In this document: piece after piece, positions 18,861 through 35,952 of the stretch
How the letters are laid out: each line of letters opens with the position of its first letter
Numbering within the stretch: position 1 is the stretch's first letter
From: Dipteris shenzhenensis
Lineage: Eukaryota; Polypodiophyta; Polypodiopsida; Gleicheniales
Reading direction: 5' to 3' (one strand)
DNA length: 64,000 nucleotides
NCBI GenBank assembly: GCA_047967505.1
Contig: CM106538.1
Position numbers and translations under genes: made by a program
Notes under the pieces: model-generated
What the model was told of the DNA's origin: nothing
What the model saw: only the letters and a program-made list of their open reading frames with translations
Database searches by the model: none

Positions 18861-21449
18861 CTTAACAAAAATAGAAGATCTTCGAGACACTATGGTCCTA
18901 CTCACATTTTCTCCAAAGGACATATATCATGTTATTACGGTGAGACAATGGAAGTTGAGCAAGCTAGAGGATGTAATTGGCAAAGGCACCAGAAAGGTGG
19001 GATCAGGAAGGAACTAATGCACGCTCAAGGACCTTACGATGGCAATGTGGATCCCTAAGCATCATTAGCACGGCATCCCACCTTCTCATGCTTGTATCAT
19101 GATCAACTTCATCCCTCTAGACCCACAAAAATAAGAGGAGAGACCTAAAAGGTTTGAGTCTACAACACCAACAATGAGGCATTCACCAGTAGTAGATCTG
19201 CAAGGACCTGCTCCTAAAAAGGGAGTAGTACCACATGAAACAACCGCAAGGTCCACAAAAAGCAAGGCAACATTAGTTCAAGGCCTTGATGGGTTTTCCC
19301 ATGAGGAAATACAAAACCAGTCCTTCATTAGAGCATTCATTCCAACACCATAGCAGTCGACCTACTCCTAAAAATGGAGTAGATCCACAAGAACCTGCTA
19401 CAATGGAAGATATTGGAGACCTTAATGAGATGTTGCTACCATGGAAGGAAAATTTTCATCAACAAAGGGTATTCAACCCTGATTACTTCATCAGGGTCTA
19501 GGGCCAATCAAAGACACATCAACCCCTAGTATCCCAAGGCCCTCCTTCACATCTAAAACAACAAGTGGTTCTCACTAACAGCTCCAAGGCATGAGTTTGA
19601 TTGCAGGGTAAATCTAATGACATTGAAATGGGACTGGCCTGTGATCCTCAAAGATTTGTTTTCACTTTCATTTGACTCCAAACTTCATTAGCTAACTCCA
19701 ACTCCCAATTGAGCCTCCCATTGTAATATCAGTTTTAATTTAGAGAGATTTCCTAGAACCCAAGATGCTATAAACCTCTTCAGCCATAGTCCTCAGTTTA
19801 GGAGTTTGTATGGTGTATTATTAGACTCCTCTAAATTTGATGACTCTGACAAAATAAAGCTCCAAATGGTGCCACAACCTTATTGGGTTCAACTACTTCT
19901 AAGAAAAGCCCTCAATGAAACATGATCCATAAAATGGATTAAAGATTTCAAAAGAAACTCTTATGCAGAGATGCAAGACAAAATGTCATGCACAACTCCA
20001 GATGTTCAAAATGGCATGTCAAACATAGTCTGAAAAGAATCCAATAAAAGTCCCACGCAAAGCAAATATGGGACTTAAGGAGGAGCATGGTAATCTACTA
20101 GTACTTACTCCACTAACACTAACACCACTAGGATCTTACATCAAGACCTACTAACACCTTCTTCCTACTAACTCACACCTTAGATTTTTCTTTTTCTTCC
20201 TCTTTCTTTGAAAGGTCACAAGTACTTAGCTCCAATCCATCCACCCAACATCTCTCCATTGCAATCAGTCCTACTATGCCATGCCAATTACAGTAGAATG
20301 CGGTGCTCCTAGACAAATAGCCATCCTCCAAGCAGTATTTCCACAACAAAGGATCCAGTGAAGTCATATGAAGCACTATGAACAGGGAAATTTTAACAAG
20401 TGCACACAAGAATTGATATTCATTGACAACATTCCAACAACACTGTCTTTGTACAATCTAGGGAACTAGATTGAGAATAGGAAGGGGGGATATTAACTAC
20501 ACTAGCTGGCAATGCCATTTGATGGATCGTGGCAAGTCCATAGAGCTAGGATTGTGCCTTGGAGCCAAATTGGGCCCAAGATGATTGTAAAGAAAGAGGA
20601 AAGAGAGTGATATAAAGGGAATAGGGTTGGCCCTCCCTTCATAAGGTGGCATGTATAAAAGGCCAAATGGTTGACCTTGATCTTCACTTGTTGATTGCAC
20701 ACATTGGAATACAAGCTCTCCTTCTCCTCTTTGGAGTTGTCTCTTGTTGCCTCGTAGTGCCCTTTGTGAATGCCATGTTATCTTCCCTTCTTCTTCTCCT
20801 CCTCTCCCTTCCCCGCCTCCCTCTCCTCTCCCTCTTCTTCTCCTTATGGATTCACGATTGCAACAAGCCTGGAGTCACAAGAGTGACACTAGTGGATGGC
20901 ATTTGCATGCACTACTCTCAACATAGAGTGGCTTAGAGGAGTACTCCATTGGCATTATTGCAAGGACCCCATGACACGTGAGTCACCGTCGAACTACACA
21001 TATAGATTTTTTGCTACTACTACTTCTACTTCCATGTCCTGTAGGGTTAGTCCTAGTAATGCATAAAATACTCTTTAGGTATGTCTTGAATTAAGATGGA
21101 AAGCAAAGGATGGTTAGGCTATGAGGGTCAGATGGTGTATAAAAGAAAGAGGGGAAGTGTGTACACTAAGCACTATTCACTTCATTCTCACAAAAGGATG
21201 CATGCAATTGGATTGATTTTAAATAGAGGTAGATTCGGGTTACCTCCCTACAACTCTAGCGTCTCAATGCCAATCAAATTCACAGTGCCATCTTCATTAT
21301 GTGATTTCATCGTACCTTGCATCATGGCCATTTAATGTTCCTAGATTTTGAGAAATCCTAGTTGCTGAATTTAGCATCTTCTCTTGCTATGATTGCTTCC
21401 ACTTTGACCCATTGATCCTAATTTAGCATGTAATGGTTGCTAGCCAATT
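18861..21449. other. No recognised gene; possible LTR-like segment
   Basis: 18861-20400 has only short frames (for example 19286-19501 plus) without known domains. Around 20620-20900 a TATAAAAGG string near 20655 is followed by a CT-rich run, a layout seen in LTRs, but no boundaries could be fixed. 20940-21449 holds nothing I recognise. Confidence 0.35.
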
Positions 21450-22860
21450 ATGCCTATCTACTCTCTTACTAGCACAAAGTGTGCTTTAGCCTAGTACTCT
21501 TTGATCTTCATGCCATTCCTAGGTTCAACATTTCAATGCCATCCAAATATTCAAGAATCACTATCTCATTATCATGATAGTGTTTGATCTTGTATAACCC
21601 AATCTAATGTCAATGAACATTTTGTTTCATCACCCCTAGCTTGGCATTGTAGAGCAAGATCATCATGCCTTCTACAAGTTTCTTCTTTTTGGTGTCTTGA
21701 TCATGCCATGCCTTCCTCCTCTTAGGAATTTACACTATGACTAGAATTTGTGACTAGGCTACACTCAAATGCAACCCCATCAATTTGTCTAGTCAATTGT
21801 TTTGTGGTTCCTCTCGACCATTCATATGTTGCATTGCTACCCTTAAGCTGTGTACATGAAATTCAATTGACACTAGTTCCTCCTAACAAAAATGATATTT
21901 GGAAAGGCATATGTCTCATGATGACCCTCAGTGCTGGTTGATAGGCCCATAACATTGTTTACAACTTATGATCCTAGTCATTGCAGCTCTTGTTCACAAT
22001 CTTGTGAAGAATGTTGTGGCCTTTGCTTGACCATCCATCATTGGATAGTAAGTGAGAGACTTGCTATGCTGAATTAAGAATCATTGAATCAATGAAAATG
22101 AAGCCCTTGACTTGACACAGCAGGCCACCCAAACTTGCATAATAATTCTCATACAAAAATCTTATTGTGCTTCAAGCCATGTTTTTCCTTAAAGCCTTTG
22201 CCTCATCCCATTTAGTGACATATTTAGCTACCACCACAATGTACTTGTTCCCTCCTAGATGCATGGTAAGTCCAAATGGTCCTATGAAATCTAAACCCTT
22301 CTTTTGAAAGGGTTCTCATGCATATGTGAAAATGACTAGACTTTGGTTTTCAAACTTTGGTTTGCCTAATTCACTAGCCTATATCACATCTTTTACAATG
22401 CTTCATTATATCGGTGTACAATGTACTCCATCATATTTGAACATTTAGTATGTTCTTGATTATGACTGTAATCAAGAATTGATGCCCACAATCCTCACTA
22501 GTATTGTCCTTTTTAGGACACATCTTCATAGAATCATATCCCCACCTTTTTTATACACATGTCTTGCAAAATCAATGTATGTTTATAGGATGTAACCGTA
22601 ATTCTTTGATTCTCATTTGTTGATACATATTTTGGAAATGTGTCTATGGAGAGATACAACATGATTTCCTGGTGCTTGTCTTTGCTCATGCCCTCAACAA
22701 ACAAACCTTCTTTGGGTAGCTCATCAGTATGTCCTCTTTTGAGCTTTGATCTTTGACGCATGACATATATCCTACCCCACAATGAGACAAACCAAGCTTA
22801 TGAATTATCTTGAAATTGAACTCTTGAAATAGAAGCACCCACCACTTTTACTTCTTATCA
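21450..22860 (-). pseudogene. Ty3/gypsy remnant, RNase H end to integrase C-terminus
   Basis: The minus strand, with many stops, reads WVLLFQEFNFKIIHKLG (near 22830, end of RNase H), then IMLYLSIDTFPKYVSTNE (near 22660, before the H2C2 finger). Next come GLDFIGPFGLTMHLGGNKYI (near 22290, integrase start with the first Asp) and KYVTKWDEAKAL. Further on it reads IVNKSCND and ALRVIMRHMPF (near 21900), and finally a core-following tail including WHD and LLYNAKLG (near 21680). Order and motifs are those of plant gypsy pol. It is a different family from the copies at 5 and 41 kb. Confidence 0.75.
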
Positions 22861-25700
<2,840 letters not shown>

Positions 25701-26924
25701 TTAGACCGTTTGAAGACCAAGGACTATGTGCCCCATCGTTAATGGGCTGAGCCAATCAAGATTCTCCATTGGGGTAGATGGGCGCATTTTACACACAACA
25801 GAATTTCGGGTGACTCCAAAAGCTAAGTCAGCTGCTGCCACCTTCTGCCCATAAGAGGAGATTTCTAGGGCGGGCAACCTTGGCAGCCCAAGCTGGGGCA
25901 CCCATTCCGAACCAATCAAATTCAAGTAGAGTATCGCTGCTTTTATTGCTTAAATGTGACCTGTTTTATTGCGAGGGCGGTGTGCAAACCCGGTGCCGAT
26001 TGAAGGCTGAGCATGACATGTTTGGGGAGCCCAGAGGTCCCCGGCTCGGGGGGCATTCGATGGGGTGGTGTGTACTTGAGAGGAATGAAGGCTATGTAAT
26101 AAGTGTTAGGTGTAAATAATGCCGGAGTGTAGATGTGCAAACTACCTATTGCAAAAGCCAAAGTTCCTCCTCTCTTGTAGATAGGAAGAAGAGTAGACCC
26201 AAAGGAAACTATGAATGGAGAAAGAAGGCCAAGAGGTTGGTCTTGGGAAGAACAAAAGGCATGAGCTTTGGTAGCTATGGCGACACAACAAGGTTTCTCC
26301 CACTTTTGATGGCGAAGAACACGCTCCTTCCGATCTTCTTTTGATATCCCGGCACTTTTCTTTGAACCCACATCGCGCGGTAAATTTTTCACCCTTGCCA
26401 GCTCTCCTTCGCTTCACCAGAAAAGCTTTCTTGCAGAAAATCCTCGGACGTGGCTGAAATGCCGCCCCCCAGCTCGAGATTTGCACTGATCCTTCGCGAG
26501 GAACGAGTGCCCACCAAACGAGGAGCCGGAGAACGAGCTCGATCAATAAAAAAGGAGGAGATCCGTGTAGTTCTGGAGATCGTTTGACGAGCCAGAAGTG
26601 CCCACCACACATTTGTTTGAAGGGATCGTCAAGAACAGTCGAATCAAGGAGGAAGAATTTGGAAGGGAGATCTCCAGTGCAGTTGGTTTAAAGGAGGCGA
26701 ACCGCTGACAGTGAGAGGTGTGAGCGATCGAGCTCGAACAAAGCATAAATGGTAGGGAATGCTGGCAATGTGGGACGATCAATCTCTCGGCCAGCTTAGA
26801 GTGATTTCATAGAGGGCCGTATTTTATTGTTTCAGTAGTTGGCATCAGAAGCAGGGCAGCAGTTAGCATCGGAAGCAGGTGTGAGGAAGAACTTTGCAGC
26901 AGAAACTGATCTCACACCGTGGTC
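25701..26924 (+). promoter_or_regulatory. Probable promoter and 5' UTR region of the PRMT6-like gene
   Basis: Placed here because coding exon 1 starts at 26925. About 26390-26920 is richer in CpG than the transposon DNA around it, as expected for a plant gene start that escapes methylation. No TATA box could be assigned. Long minus-strand frames (26392-25943 and 26612-26142) have no known domain; a divergent transcript is possible but unsupported. Confidence 0.45.
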
Positions 26925-27173
26925 ATGTTAGCGCCTTCGGATATCTCTATGGGGCACCGAGAACTTGGACCAGACAGGGTCCTTAGAGTAAGAGCACGCG
27001 CCGCAAGGAGGCCAAGAGGCATACGCCCTAGGAATGAAATCTGGGGTGGGAATCCCACCACGGTTTCGCCATCCGCATCCGCAGAAGGTGTTGTTTCTGC
27101 CAGTTATGCAGAGCAGGATGCAGCTTACTTTAATTCATACTCTCATGTTGGAATTCACGAGGAAATGATCAAG
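26925..27173 (+). CDS. PRMT6: PRMT6-like exon 1
   Basis: 83 codons from the ATG at 26925 to AAG|GTGAGG. The N-terminus is Arg-rich (RVRARAARRPRGIRPR), a possible automethylation region. It ends with AYFNSYSHVGIHEEMIK, the conserved start of the PRMT core. In-frame GTG and GTC codons precede the ATG, but the ATG is the natural start. Confidence 0.92.
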
Positions 27174-30100
27174 GTGAGGTTGCGAGTTTACTGTCTTGGC
27201 AATGTCTTTTAATCTACTACTAGAACAATGGGGGTGTCCGGAGCATTTTTTCCAGCGACTGTTCAGTCTTTCTTCGTGTACAAGTCGCTTGTATTCCACT
27301 GTCTCTACGTGTATATCTTGTTTCCTATATTGAGATTCGAGAGAACTAGAGCTGTTTGTGTTCCCCTTCCAAACGTAACAATTACCTGTCTCCCTGCTTC
27401 TGTACTTCCTTCTCTTTGTCTTACTTGAATAAATTTTCAAACATTCTATGACATGAGATATATGCGTAAAAAATGACCCAATCTATCAAATAGGCCTGCC
27501 CCAGCGAGAATAAGGTCACATTTAATTAATTAGTTGCTGTGTAGGAAGGTGCACACAACATAGTGAACAAGACACTTGAATGTTGAAGAATACTCAGTGA
27601 GACGCGCTAACAAAAATGTTTAACATATTACACAATATGTGTACTCTTCAACTACAAAACAAGATCCACGTAGGCAACCAACTACTGCACTAGCTGCAGC
27701 CCTAGATGGCTTCACAGACTGAGCAAAACAGACTGTCCAGAATGGCTCCTATATCTGCTGCCTCTTCTTCCTTGCCGTGTGCTTATCTGTGGCTTCAGTG
27801 AACTGAACCCAGAAGTGGAGGGATGCCTCCTGCCCCCTGCCTTTCGCCTTTTCCCTCCCCTTGCTGGCTGACCAGGCCCCTAATCTGGGCCGACCCTGCT
27901 GCATAAGTATTGGAAAAGAGAAGACAGGAAATCATACCTAGGAAGCTGCATGATTCATATGAAATGTCCAAGCTAACAACGTAAAAGCCAAAATTGAGGT
28001 TATGTACCTCAAACCTACTAAAGGGAAAAAAATCGTCCTAACTAAAAGTAAAAATTTCCACAAGGCTTATTCGGATTACACTACTCAATATCCAACAAAT
28101 GCCTACTGTAGTGACAGTGTGAACATGTACAGAAAAATAGATCAATCAACACAAGAGGTCAGGCCTGAAGCTTTACAGAAAAGCTCAAAATTTTGTTTGG
28201 ATAATGCCTTGGTGAAAACATCTGCAACATTGCCATGTGTAGGACAATAGATTAGGCTGATCCCTCCTGCATGTAATCTCTCTCTGACATAGTGATAAAC
28301 AATACCGAAAGGTTCTTCTGCTAAATGCCCAGCACCTCTAGATCTCTGAGCCTGCATGCTCCACTGAGCATATGTAGACCCTCTGTCCGAAGGATCCCTC
28401 TGTCCGAAGGATCCCTCCACCTTGCTGTCTGGAACCTCAGCCTAGGTGGGCACCTCCTTCAAGCTCAGTCTGCAGCTCTCCAGCACTCCTCTCCTCCTGG
28501 ATGAGGCCCAGATGATACTTGCTGCTCCTTGGAAGGCTGCTCCAGGTGATGTCATTTGAGGCCCAGAGCCTCCTCTTATAGGCTCCAGCCCTGCTCAAAA
28601 AACCGACCAGGAGAGGGGGATATGGCCGACCCAATCAGCCCCTCCCTGGCCAACTCTGCTGCCTCAAAACCACCCCAAAGGGGGCTCTCAAAACCGGGGT
28701 TTTAGGCCCTCTTTTCCATGCAGGGGCCCAGGCCCTTTGCTGGTCTGTGGGCTGACTTGGTTGGCTGGCCCAACCGACCTGGTTGGCTCAGCCCAACCAG
28801 CCCCTATATAAGGGCAAAAGGGCCAGCCCCCCTTGCTCCTCTCTTTGCCTCCTTGTGCTGCTGCCAGGGTCCTCCACCAGCTCCATGTAGGTGCTTCTTT
28901 CCAGGCCATTGCCCTGCCCATAGCCTTCCGTAGTTTGCTGATGTCAGCCTGCCATCTGAAGATAAGCCACATGGTCTTGCACCACTTTTCTTTGCTGTCC
29001 TGCTGCTCTACACAGCCAGGTATGCTGTGAGGTGTGCTGTCCACATGGCAGTCTGTTTGCTGTCCATGTGGCAGCTCTTTCTCTCTGTAGGGATGGTGCC
29101 TACATGGCAGCCACAATTCTGCCCATGTGGCATTCTCTCAAACCCTAGGTTCACCCCCCCAATGCTCTCCTCATTTCCAACATTTGACGATGTATCATCT
29201 TAGAGTTTGCAGAAGACACGGCCCTTTCTGTGGAGGGCATGGCAACAAGTCTAGAGAGTCTGGGGAGCCCTTGTGTTTTGTTGTCTGGCATCTGGGCTAG
29301 GATCAATTGGACCAATTGGAGGATGAGTTTGGGAATGTTCCTGGATTCATCTAGGTATATATAGGATCAATTGGACCAAATCCAGGGGCTTTCTTATAGT
29401 GATGAAGGAGGCTGAGGAGATTGCAGACTAGGGGCAGCTTGGGTTTCCGATGGATCGTGCATGGTTAAACTGCGAGGTACTTGGGATGTCGAGGGCATTG
29501 GTGTTCCAGCAAAGCAGCAGATAGCTTCCGAACTAGAGTGTGTGTGGTGTAAGCTACTGTATTGGAGGTCGCCCGAACTCTCTTGAGCAGGGTAGGCCCT
29601 TGTGGTCAAGCAGGTACATATCCTCCTGCTAGTGTTTTCACAAGGGGTGCATGGGGTAGCTCAGGCGCTTGGTGCGCAATTTCTTGTGGACAAGATTACA
29701 TGGCACTTGGAACACTAGAGCCAGGGTTGCTTGGCAGTCAGTGATCTTGCCCCAAGCAGACCGAGAACTTGGCATCATTGATCCAGAGATGCCCTGCTGG
29801 GCAAGCTAGTTGCGTGTGGTCTCACCCTAGGTTGGAGCCTTGGAAGCTCGTGCTTCAGAGAGGGCTTCTCAGGAACAACCCCCGCACAAGGGGCCAGTGG
29901 CAGCAGTCTCATCTGTGGATCTTCTCAAGGCCCCCCTCACAAAAAAGGGCTCACCATTGATGAGGAGTGCACAGGGTGTTGCAGAGTTTGTATGGGAGAC
30001 TCATCCGCGCTAGCCCACAGTGCCAGAAGGAGTGCGAGTGCCAACCCCTTCTCTGGTATCAGAGCTAGTCCATGACTGAGTTTCCAAAATAGCTGCAGAC

Positions 30101-33100
30101 AGGTTCGCATGATGTGTTTGATGGGTTGCTCCCATTGACAGTAGACACTAGTTCAGACCAGCCAATGGGAAATCGACAAATGCAGCATGAACAGCAGCAT
30201 GTGAATGCCCTACATCAGGTCAATTATCATTCAAATACACACATTTTTGGATGTTGCTTGGGTTGATGCTGCTTCGATGAGTGATGAGAATGAACATGAC
30301 AGCTTTGAGGGTCCTCAAGAGCCATGAAGGCAAAATTGGATTTAATCCACAAAAACACATGGGATCTGGTGGAGTTGCCCATAGGCAAAAAGGCTATTGG
30401 TAACAAAGTGGTGTGAGGTACCGGTACAAGGCAAGGCTAGTTGCTAAAAGGTATTACAAGCAAAAGGGGATAAATTAAGATGAGACTACCTTTTGATTAG
30501 CCTTCTCCTTTAGTGCTAGCCTTCATCATGGCTGAGAGTGTCCTTCACCTCTGGAGTGCCGATAGAAACTTGGTACAAAGACTTCGTATAATTGGAGGCT
30601 CAAGTATGTGTGGGTGTGTGGATTTGTACGTGTGAGCTTATGTTTAAACTATGGTCTACTCCCACTGTTGGGCGCTGATGACGTCAGTGGGGATGTCATA
30701 GTAGCTAGTCCCTGCTGTGCGTGATGGAGTTTATGGTTTTCAATCTTATGAGTGACTATCATGCGATTGAAACTGCACTATGTTATGTTTTTAGAGGATG
30801 AGTTTGGACATGTTCCTGGACTCATCGAGGTATATATATAAGATGAGACATTTTCCCCCACTTCAAGGATGAGAACAATCAGGTGTGCTATAGCATTGGT
30901 CACTCATTTTGGGTGGAAGGTGTATCAATTGGACATAAAAACTATTTTTCTTAATGGGGATTTGCAGGAGTAAAGACTATTTTTCTTAATGGGGATTTGC
31001 AGGAGGATATGTGAGTCAGCTCTGTGATGCCTAGATAGCAAGGTAAATTGTGTATGTTTTGACAGCAAGTAACAACAAAGTATCTCCTTGTGTTTATATG
31101 TCGAATATAGTAGCATGCTTGGAAATCAGTGCTGGTGAGGTGGAAGATAAAACCTTCCAAGCACACACGAGGGGTTTTCTTGACATGGGCGTGTGTAGCC
31201 TTATGTGGGAAAATCTCTTCATGTACCTCTAGCTTAGAGACATATTGGTGTTGGAATGGTCACCTCCCCATCTGTGGGCCCCCAAATGAGGAATGCATCG
31301 GGGGGGTGGACCATAGGTGGAATGGCCTGCCACATGGACAGCATCTTGGCTGTCACGTGGGCAGGAGACTCATGGTGGAGAGGGGGCTGCCACATGTGCA
31401 GCACGTCACAGGGAAAGGGCTGAAGGGGCTGGCACTTGGGCAGCACATGGGCTGCCATGTGGGCGGCACACAGCAAAGGGCAGAGGCTGCCACATGGGCA
31501 GCACACAGGCTGTCATGTGGGCAGCTATCAAGACAGGTAGTCTCAGGGAAGAGTCGCCTACATGGTGGGCCTGGAGGCAGGGACTATGGACAAGTATGTG
31601 CCCTGCAACAGCAGCCTAGCAGAGGCGCAGCATGGCGTGTATGTACGGGCTGGAACAGGCCCCTGACAGAGGCGTACAGGAGGTGGAACACAGTCTGCAT
31701 GTGGCGCAACCATTGGCGCCTGCAAAGGGCAGCACATGGGCTGCAAAAGACCCGCGACAGGGCAGCAATATGCCTACACCAGTGGTGGGCTGCCACGTGG
31801 CAAGATGCCAGAAAGGGGCAGCCAATGGCTGCCCACTGGATGGTTTACAGACCCATTGGGTCAGTGGGTAGGGGCAGTTTGGGTCGGCCCAAATCTCCCT
31901 ACCAGGTCGGTCATATGGAGGGCCTTGGGCCCTATAAAAGGAGGGGCCTTGGGCCTCCTCACTCATTCTCTGGAGCATAAAAAGACAAGCAGCAAGGAGC
32001 AGCCTACCTAGGCTGAGTACAGGCAGTAAGGTAGAGAGAACCATTGTGGACAGAGAGTCTACTACGCTCGAGGTGGAGCATGCGGGCTCAGTGTTCTACA
32101 TATGTCGGGCAGATAGTAGAAGTACCTTGTGGTAAGATCAAAGGACCACGCTCTGGTGGGACTTTGGATCTCTCTCTTTTGTATTGTGTCCATAGCTTTG
32201 GATGTAAATGTATTCTTTTGGTGGTTTCTATATGTGGCTGGATCATTGTCTATTTACTAGTCTATGTTGGAATGGTCACCTCCCCATCTGTGAGCCCCCA
32301 AATGAGGAGTGCATTGGGGGGGGGTGAATCATAGGTGGAATGGCCTGCTACATGGACAGCATCTTGGCTGCATGGGTGGAGAGGGGGCTGCCACATGGGC
32401 AGCACCTCACAGGGAAAGGGCTGCCACATGAGCAGCACATGGGCTGCCATGTGGGCAACACAGCAGCCTGGCAGAGACGCAGCATGGTGTGTATGTACGG
32501 GCTGGAACAGGCCCCTGACAGAGGCACACAGGAGGCGGAACAAAGTCTGCATGTGGTGCAACAATGGGCACCTGCAAAGGGCACCACAAAGGCCCTTATA
32601 TAGGGCCGGAGAGCCAGCCAACCAGGCCGACCAGAAGGTTGGCTGGTTAGGGCTGGTCAGACTGGCCTAGTCGGCTTGCATAAGGGGCTGGGCCCCTGCA
32701 TAGGAATGAGGGCAAAAGCCCCAGTTTTATGGGCCCCAAGGGGGTGGTTTTTGGACAGACCAAGTCGGCCAGGGAGGGGCTGACTGAGTCGGCTATTGCC
32801 CCTCTCCTGGGCGGTTATTTTTGGCAGGTCTGGGGGCTATATAAGGAGGGCCTCCAGGCCCTCATGTCCCATCTTCTGGAGCAGCAAAGCAGGAGCAGCA
32901 CATACCAGCACACTTGGAGCCTATTCTTGGAGGACCAAGAGAGTTGGAAGGCTGCAGACCTAGCTCAGCAAGGTGCTGCCCACCTGCTGATTCACAGGCA
33001 CTAAGTCTGCAACTGGCACTGAGAGAGTACTGGTAGATGAACCATAAGTGGTTGCGGTGGCAGCAGGTGTTTGTGTTCAGATAGATCTACTCTCTAATCC

Positions 33101-35909
33101 ATTGACAATACCCCAAAAATTGCGGGACACCAACAGGTGGTGCTCCAAGTACGACCACATGGGATAGTTGGTACCATGAAGCTTGTCTTCATGGGCAAGC
33201 ATTCCAAGAGATTGATGGTGAGCCATTGCAACTAAAAATCCCCAAAGAAAAAGAGTGCCTCGCAATGTCAAAGCCTCAAGGCTACAATGCAATTAGTTGG
33301 CTGCTCCAAAGTTGATTGCAAAACCTGCAAATCTGAAAATATCCTGCAATCTGCCAGCAATAGATCCAAAATCCCCAATTTCAGAGGTGAAATGGAGTCA
33401 AAAGAGGGCAAATACTGCAAAAGCCCCAAAATGTGACAAAAAGGAGCAAATGTCACAGCAAAATCTGCAAATGTGACACAAAAGCCCCAATTTCTAGAGC
33501 AAAATCTCCTCAATGTTAATGCAATGTGCTCGAAACCAGCTTCCGACAGGTTGTACGGATTCTTGGTAGTGTCGTGCATGTCTAGATCTAAGCACAAAAT
33601 CCCCAAAAATGCTCAAAACCAGCTTCTGGCAGGTTGTGCGGATTCTTGGTAGCGTCGTGCATCTGTTCGTACAGGTCCGTACGACGTTCATACAGTTGTA
33701 CATACTGGTTCGAAATGGTGTGGGGTAGTGTCATTTGTAAGCAGATAACTCAGGAATTTCAAAAAACGTCGACATCAGACTTGAAAAAATCAAAAGACAG
33801 CCGCTAGACTGTTTTTCTACTCCAAAAGTAGGTTTCTCGTGACGAAGTGAGGCACCGTACTGAACTAGAGAAAAATGGCAGGTAGGAGCAATGGGAGGCT
33901 GAGTAATGAGCACGGGGGGAGGCAGGTAGGAGCAAGAGAACCTGCTTTGATACAACCGTTGGGTGCGGGAAGCAATGGAATGGGAGTGGAATGCAAGGGA
34001 GCGTACACAGCTGAAGGAAACTGAGAGTACTTGCAAATGGATAATGAGAAAGTACAAAGGGGTGGCCTATATGGCCCCAAGTCAACCATATGGTTGATGA
34101 GTGAAGTCAACTCTATGAGTTGACCTTACCTACAAGGCACATACTAGGGCTAGGTGCTAACAAGAAGAAGCCACCGGTAGGGGGGAGGGGGATTAATGGC
34201 CAAGTCTGGGGCGTTCTGAGCCCGACGAGTGCGCTGAAATGGTGGCTGAAGTTGGCTATAAATAGTTTTGGTCTGGTCAATTAGACCGAGCCTAGTCAAA
34301 CAGGATATAGGGCTGGCTGAACATGTTAGAAGCTTGTCAGCCTTCCATTAGAGAAGTTAGCTAGCAAATTGCAAGGGACAGATTGAGTTCCCCTCCCTCT
34401 ATATAAAGTGGGCACTAGGCCTCTCATTCTACACTTGCACAAAGCCACTGAAGCTTAGAGGAGCATGCAGCCTCAAGAAGTACAGGGCAGGGTTTTGACA
34501 GTAGGTTAGAGCCTCACTGAAGAGACATGGTAGCTAGCTAGGAACGGAATGGAAATATGGAAAGCATAATGTAAGGCAAAATGGAAAGGAAGGAAAGTAC
34601 AAGTGCAAGGCAATAACCAAAATACTCACAATGTATTGATAGCTTGATGTTGACTGATATATTGGATAATAGACAAGTACAACAATATATAGTGTGCCAC
34701 TAGACTCTAGAAAGTCACAATGTCTATGGGATATCTCCCAATATGACACGTGGCATGTCTAGGACTCACTGGACTATAAAACCACTAGTACACTCATTTT
34801 TGACTCACTTTGGCTTCATATTCCAACACTCACACCGAGGTACATAGGCAACAAGTTGCTGCAGTAGTTGTGAATGTGAGGGAGGTGACTTCTGTATGAG
34901 TTGTTATCCATTTTGATGCAAGGTACATTAGTATGTTTTGGCTATTCGTTACTGTTGTTATGTACTCCAGATCTCTCTTTGTGAGTTTATTCTTGTGCAC
35001 ACCGTTGTCAATTGAAGTTGGATATACATCATGTTCTTTTTTGGTTCAAACGCTGTTCAAGATTCTACCATTGGTTCGAGAGAGGTCTAGCAAGGTATCA
35101 AGTTGTTACCTAGATTCTCCAACACGTTATCTTGTCTATATTTGCTGTAAGCGCACTATCTAGCAGAGATACCCCAAGGTACACATCACTTTTGTGCCTC
35201 TTCCGAGAGAGGTACTACAAAGTGTGAGACAGGGCCTTGCTTGACTTCAATATTGCTTGAGAAGCCCTATGAAACCATTCTTGCATCCTACCTAAATGCT
35301 TATATGTCTCGACCATGACAACTGTATGGTTTGGGTTACTTGTATGTTGTTTATTCTCCTCCGCTGGTGATTCTGGACCATATCGAAGCCGTTTTTGAAA
35401 TCTCTGAAACAGTAATATAAGCATTCTCCCCGTGTAACCAGTTCTCTTCCACAAGGACATGTAGAGTGACCAACGGTACTATGTGCTTTGTGGAGACCGG
35501 TTTTTTTGGGGTGATCTTCTATCCATTGGCTGAATTTCATCAAGTCTTTGCCATGCTCAAATTAATCATAATGGTTTTGTAGTTGCCTCTGTTTTTCTTA
35601 TCCCCCCCTTTGTGGAGTTGTTTAATCCAACCTTTTTATCCATTTGGATGCAACCCTGACGCATGACTGAAATTCAACATGTCTCTGATCCATAAAGTTG
35701 CTATTCCTCTCACCCATTTGATCATGGTTATTTGAACATGATGTATCTCACCCATTCGATCATGGTTATGTGAACATGATGTATATCTGTATCCTTGTCT
35801 GTTTGCCAACTTTCATAGAGCGTCACCCTCTTGTAAAATGCCCCGGCATGTGTTCTAGGCTGATGTCTTGTATGGCCTCCGCATACACAAATCAAGAAGA
35901 AGAAGAAGC

Positions 35910-35952
<43 letters not shown>

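Noticed and set aside
25943-26612. Two minus-strand frames (149 and 156 codons) upstream of PRMT6
   Set aside because: No recognisable domain and mutually exclusive frames; kept only as a possible divergent transcript.
31129-31980. 283-codon plus-strand frame
   Set aside because: It runs through an LTR (U3 palindromes and promoter) and has no domain; open by chance in GC-rich DNA.
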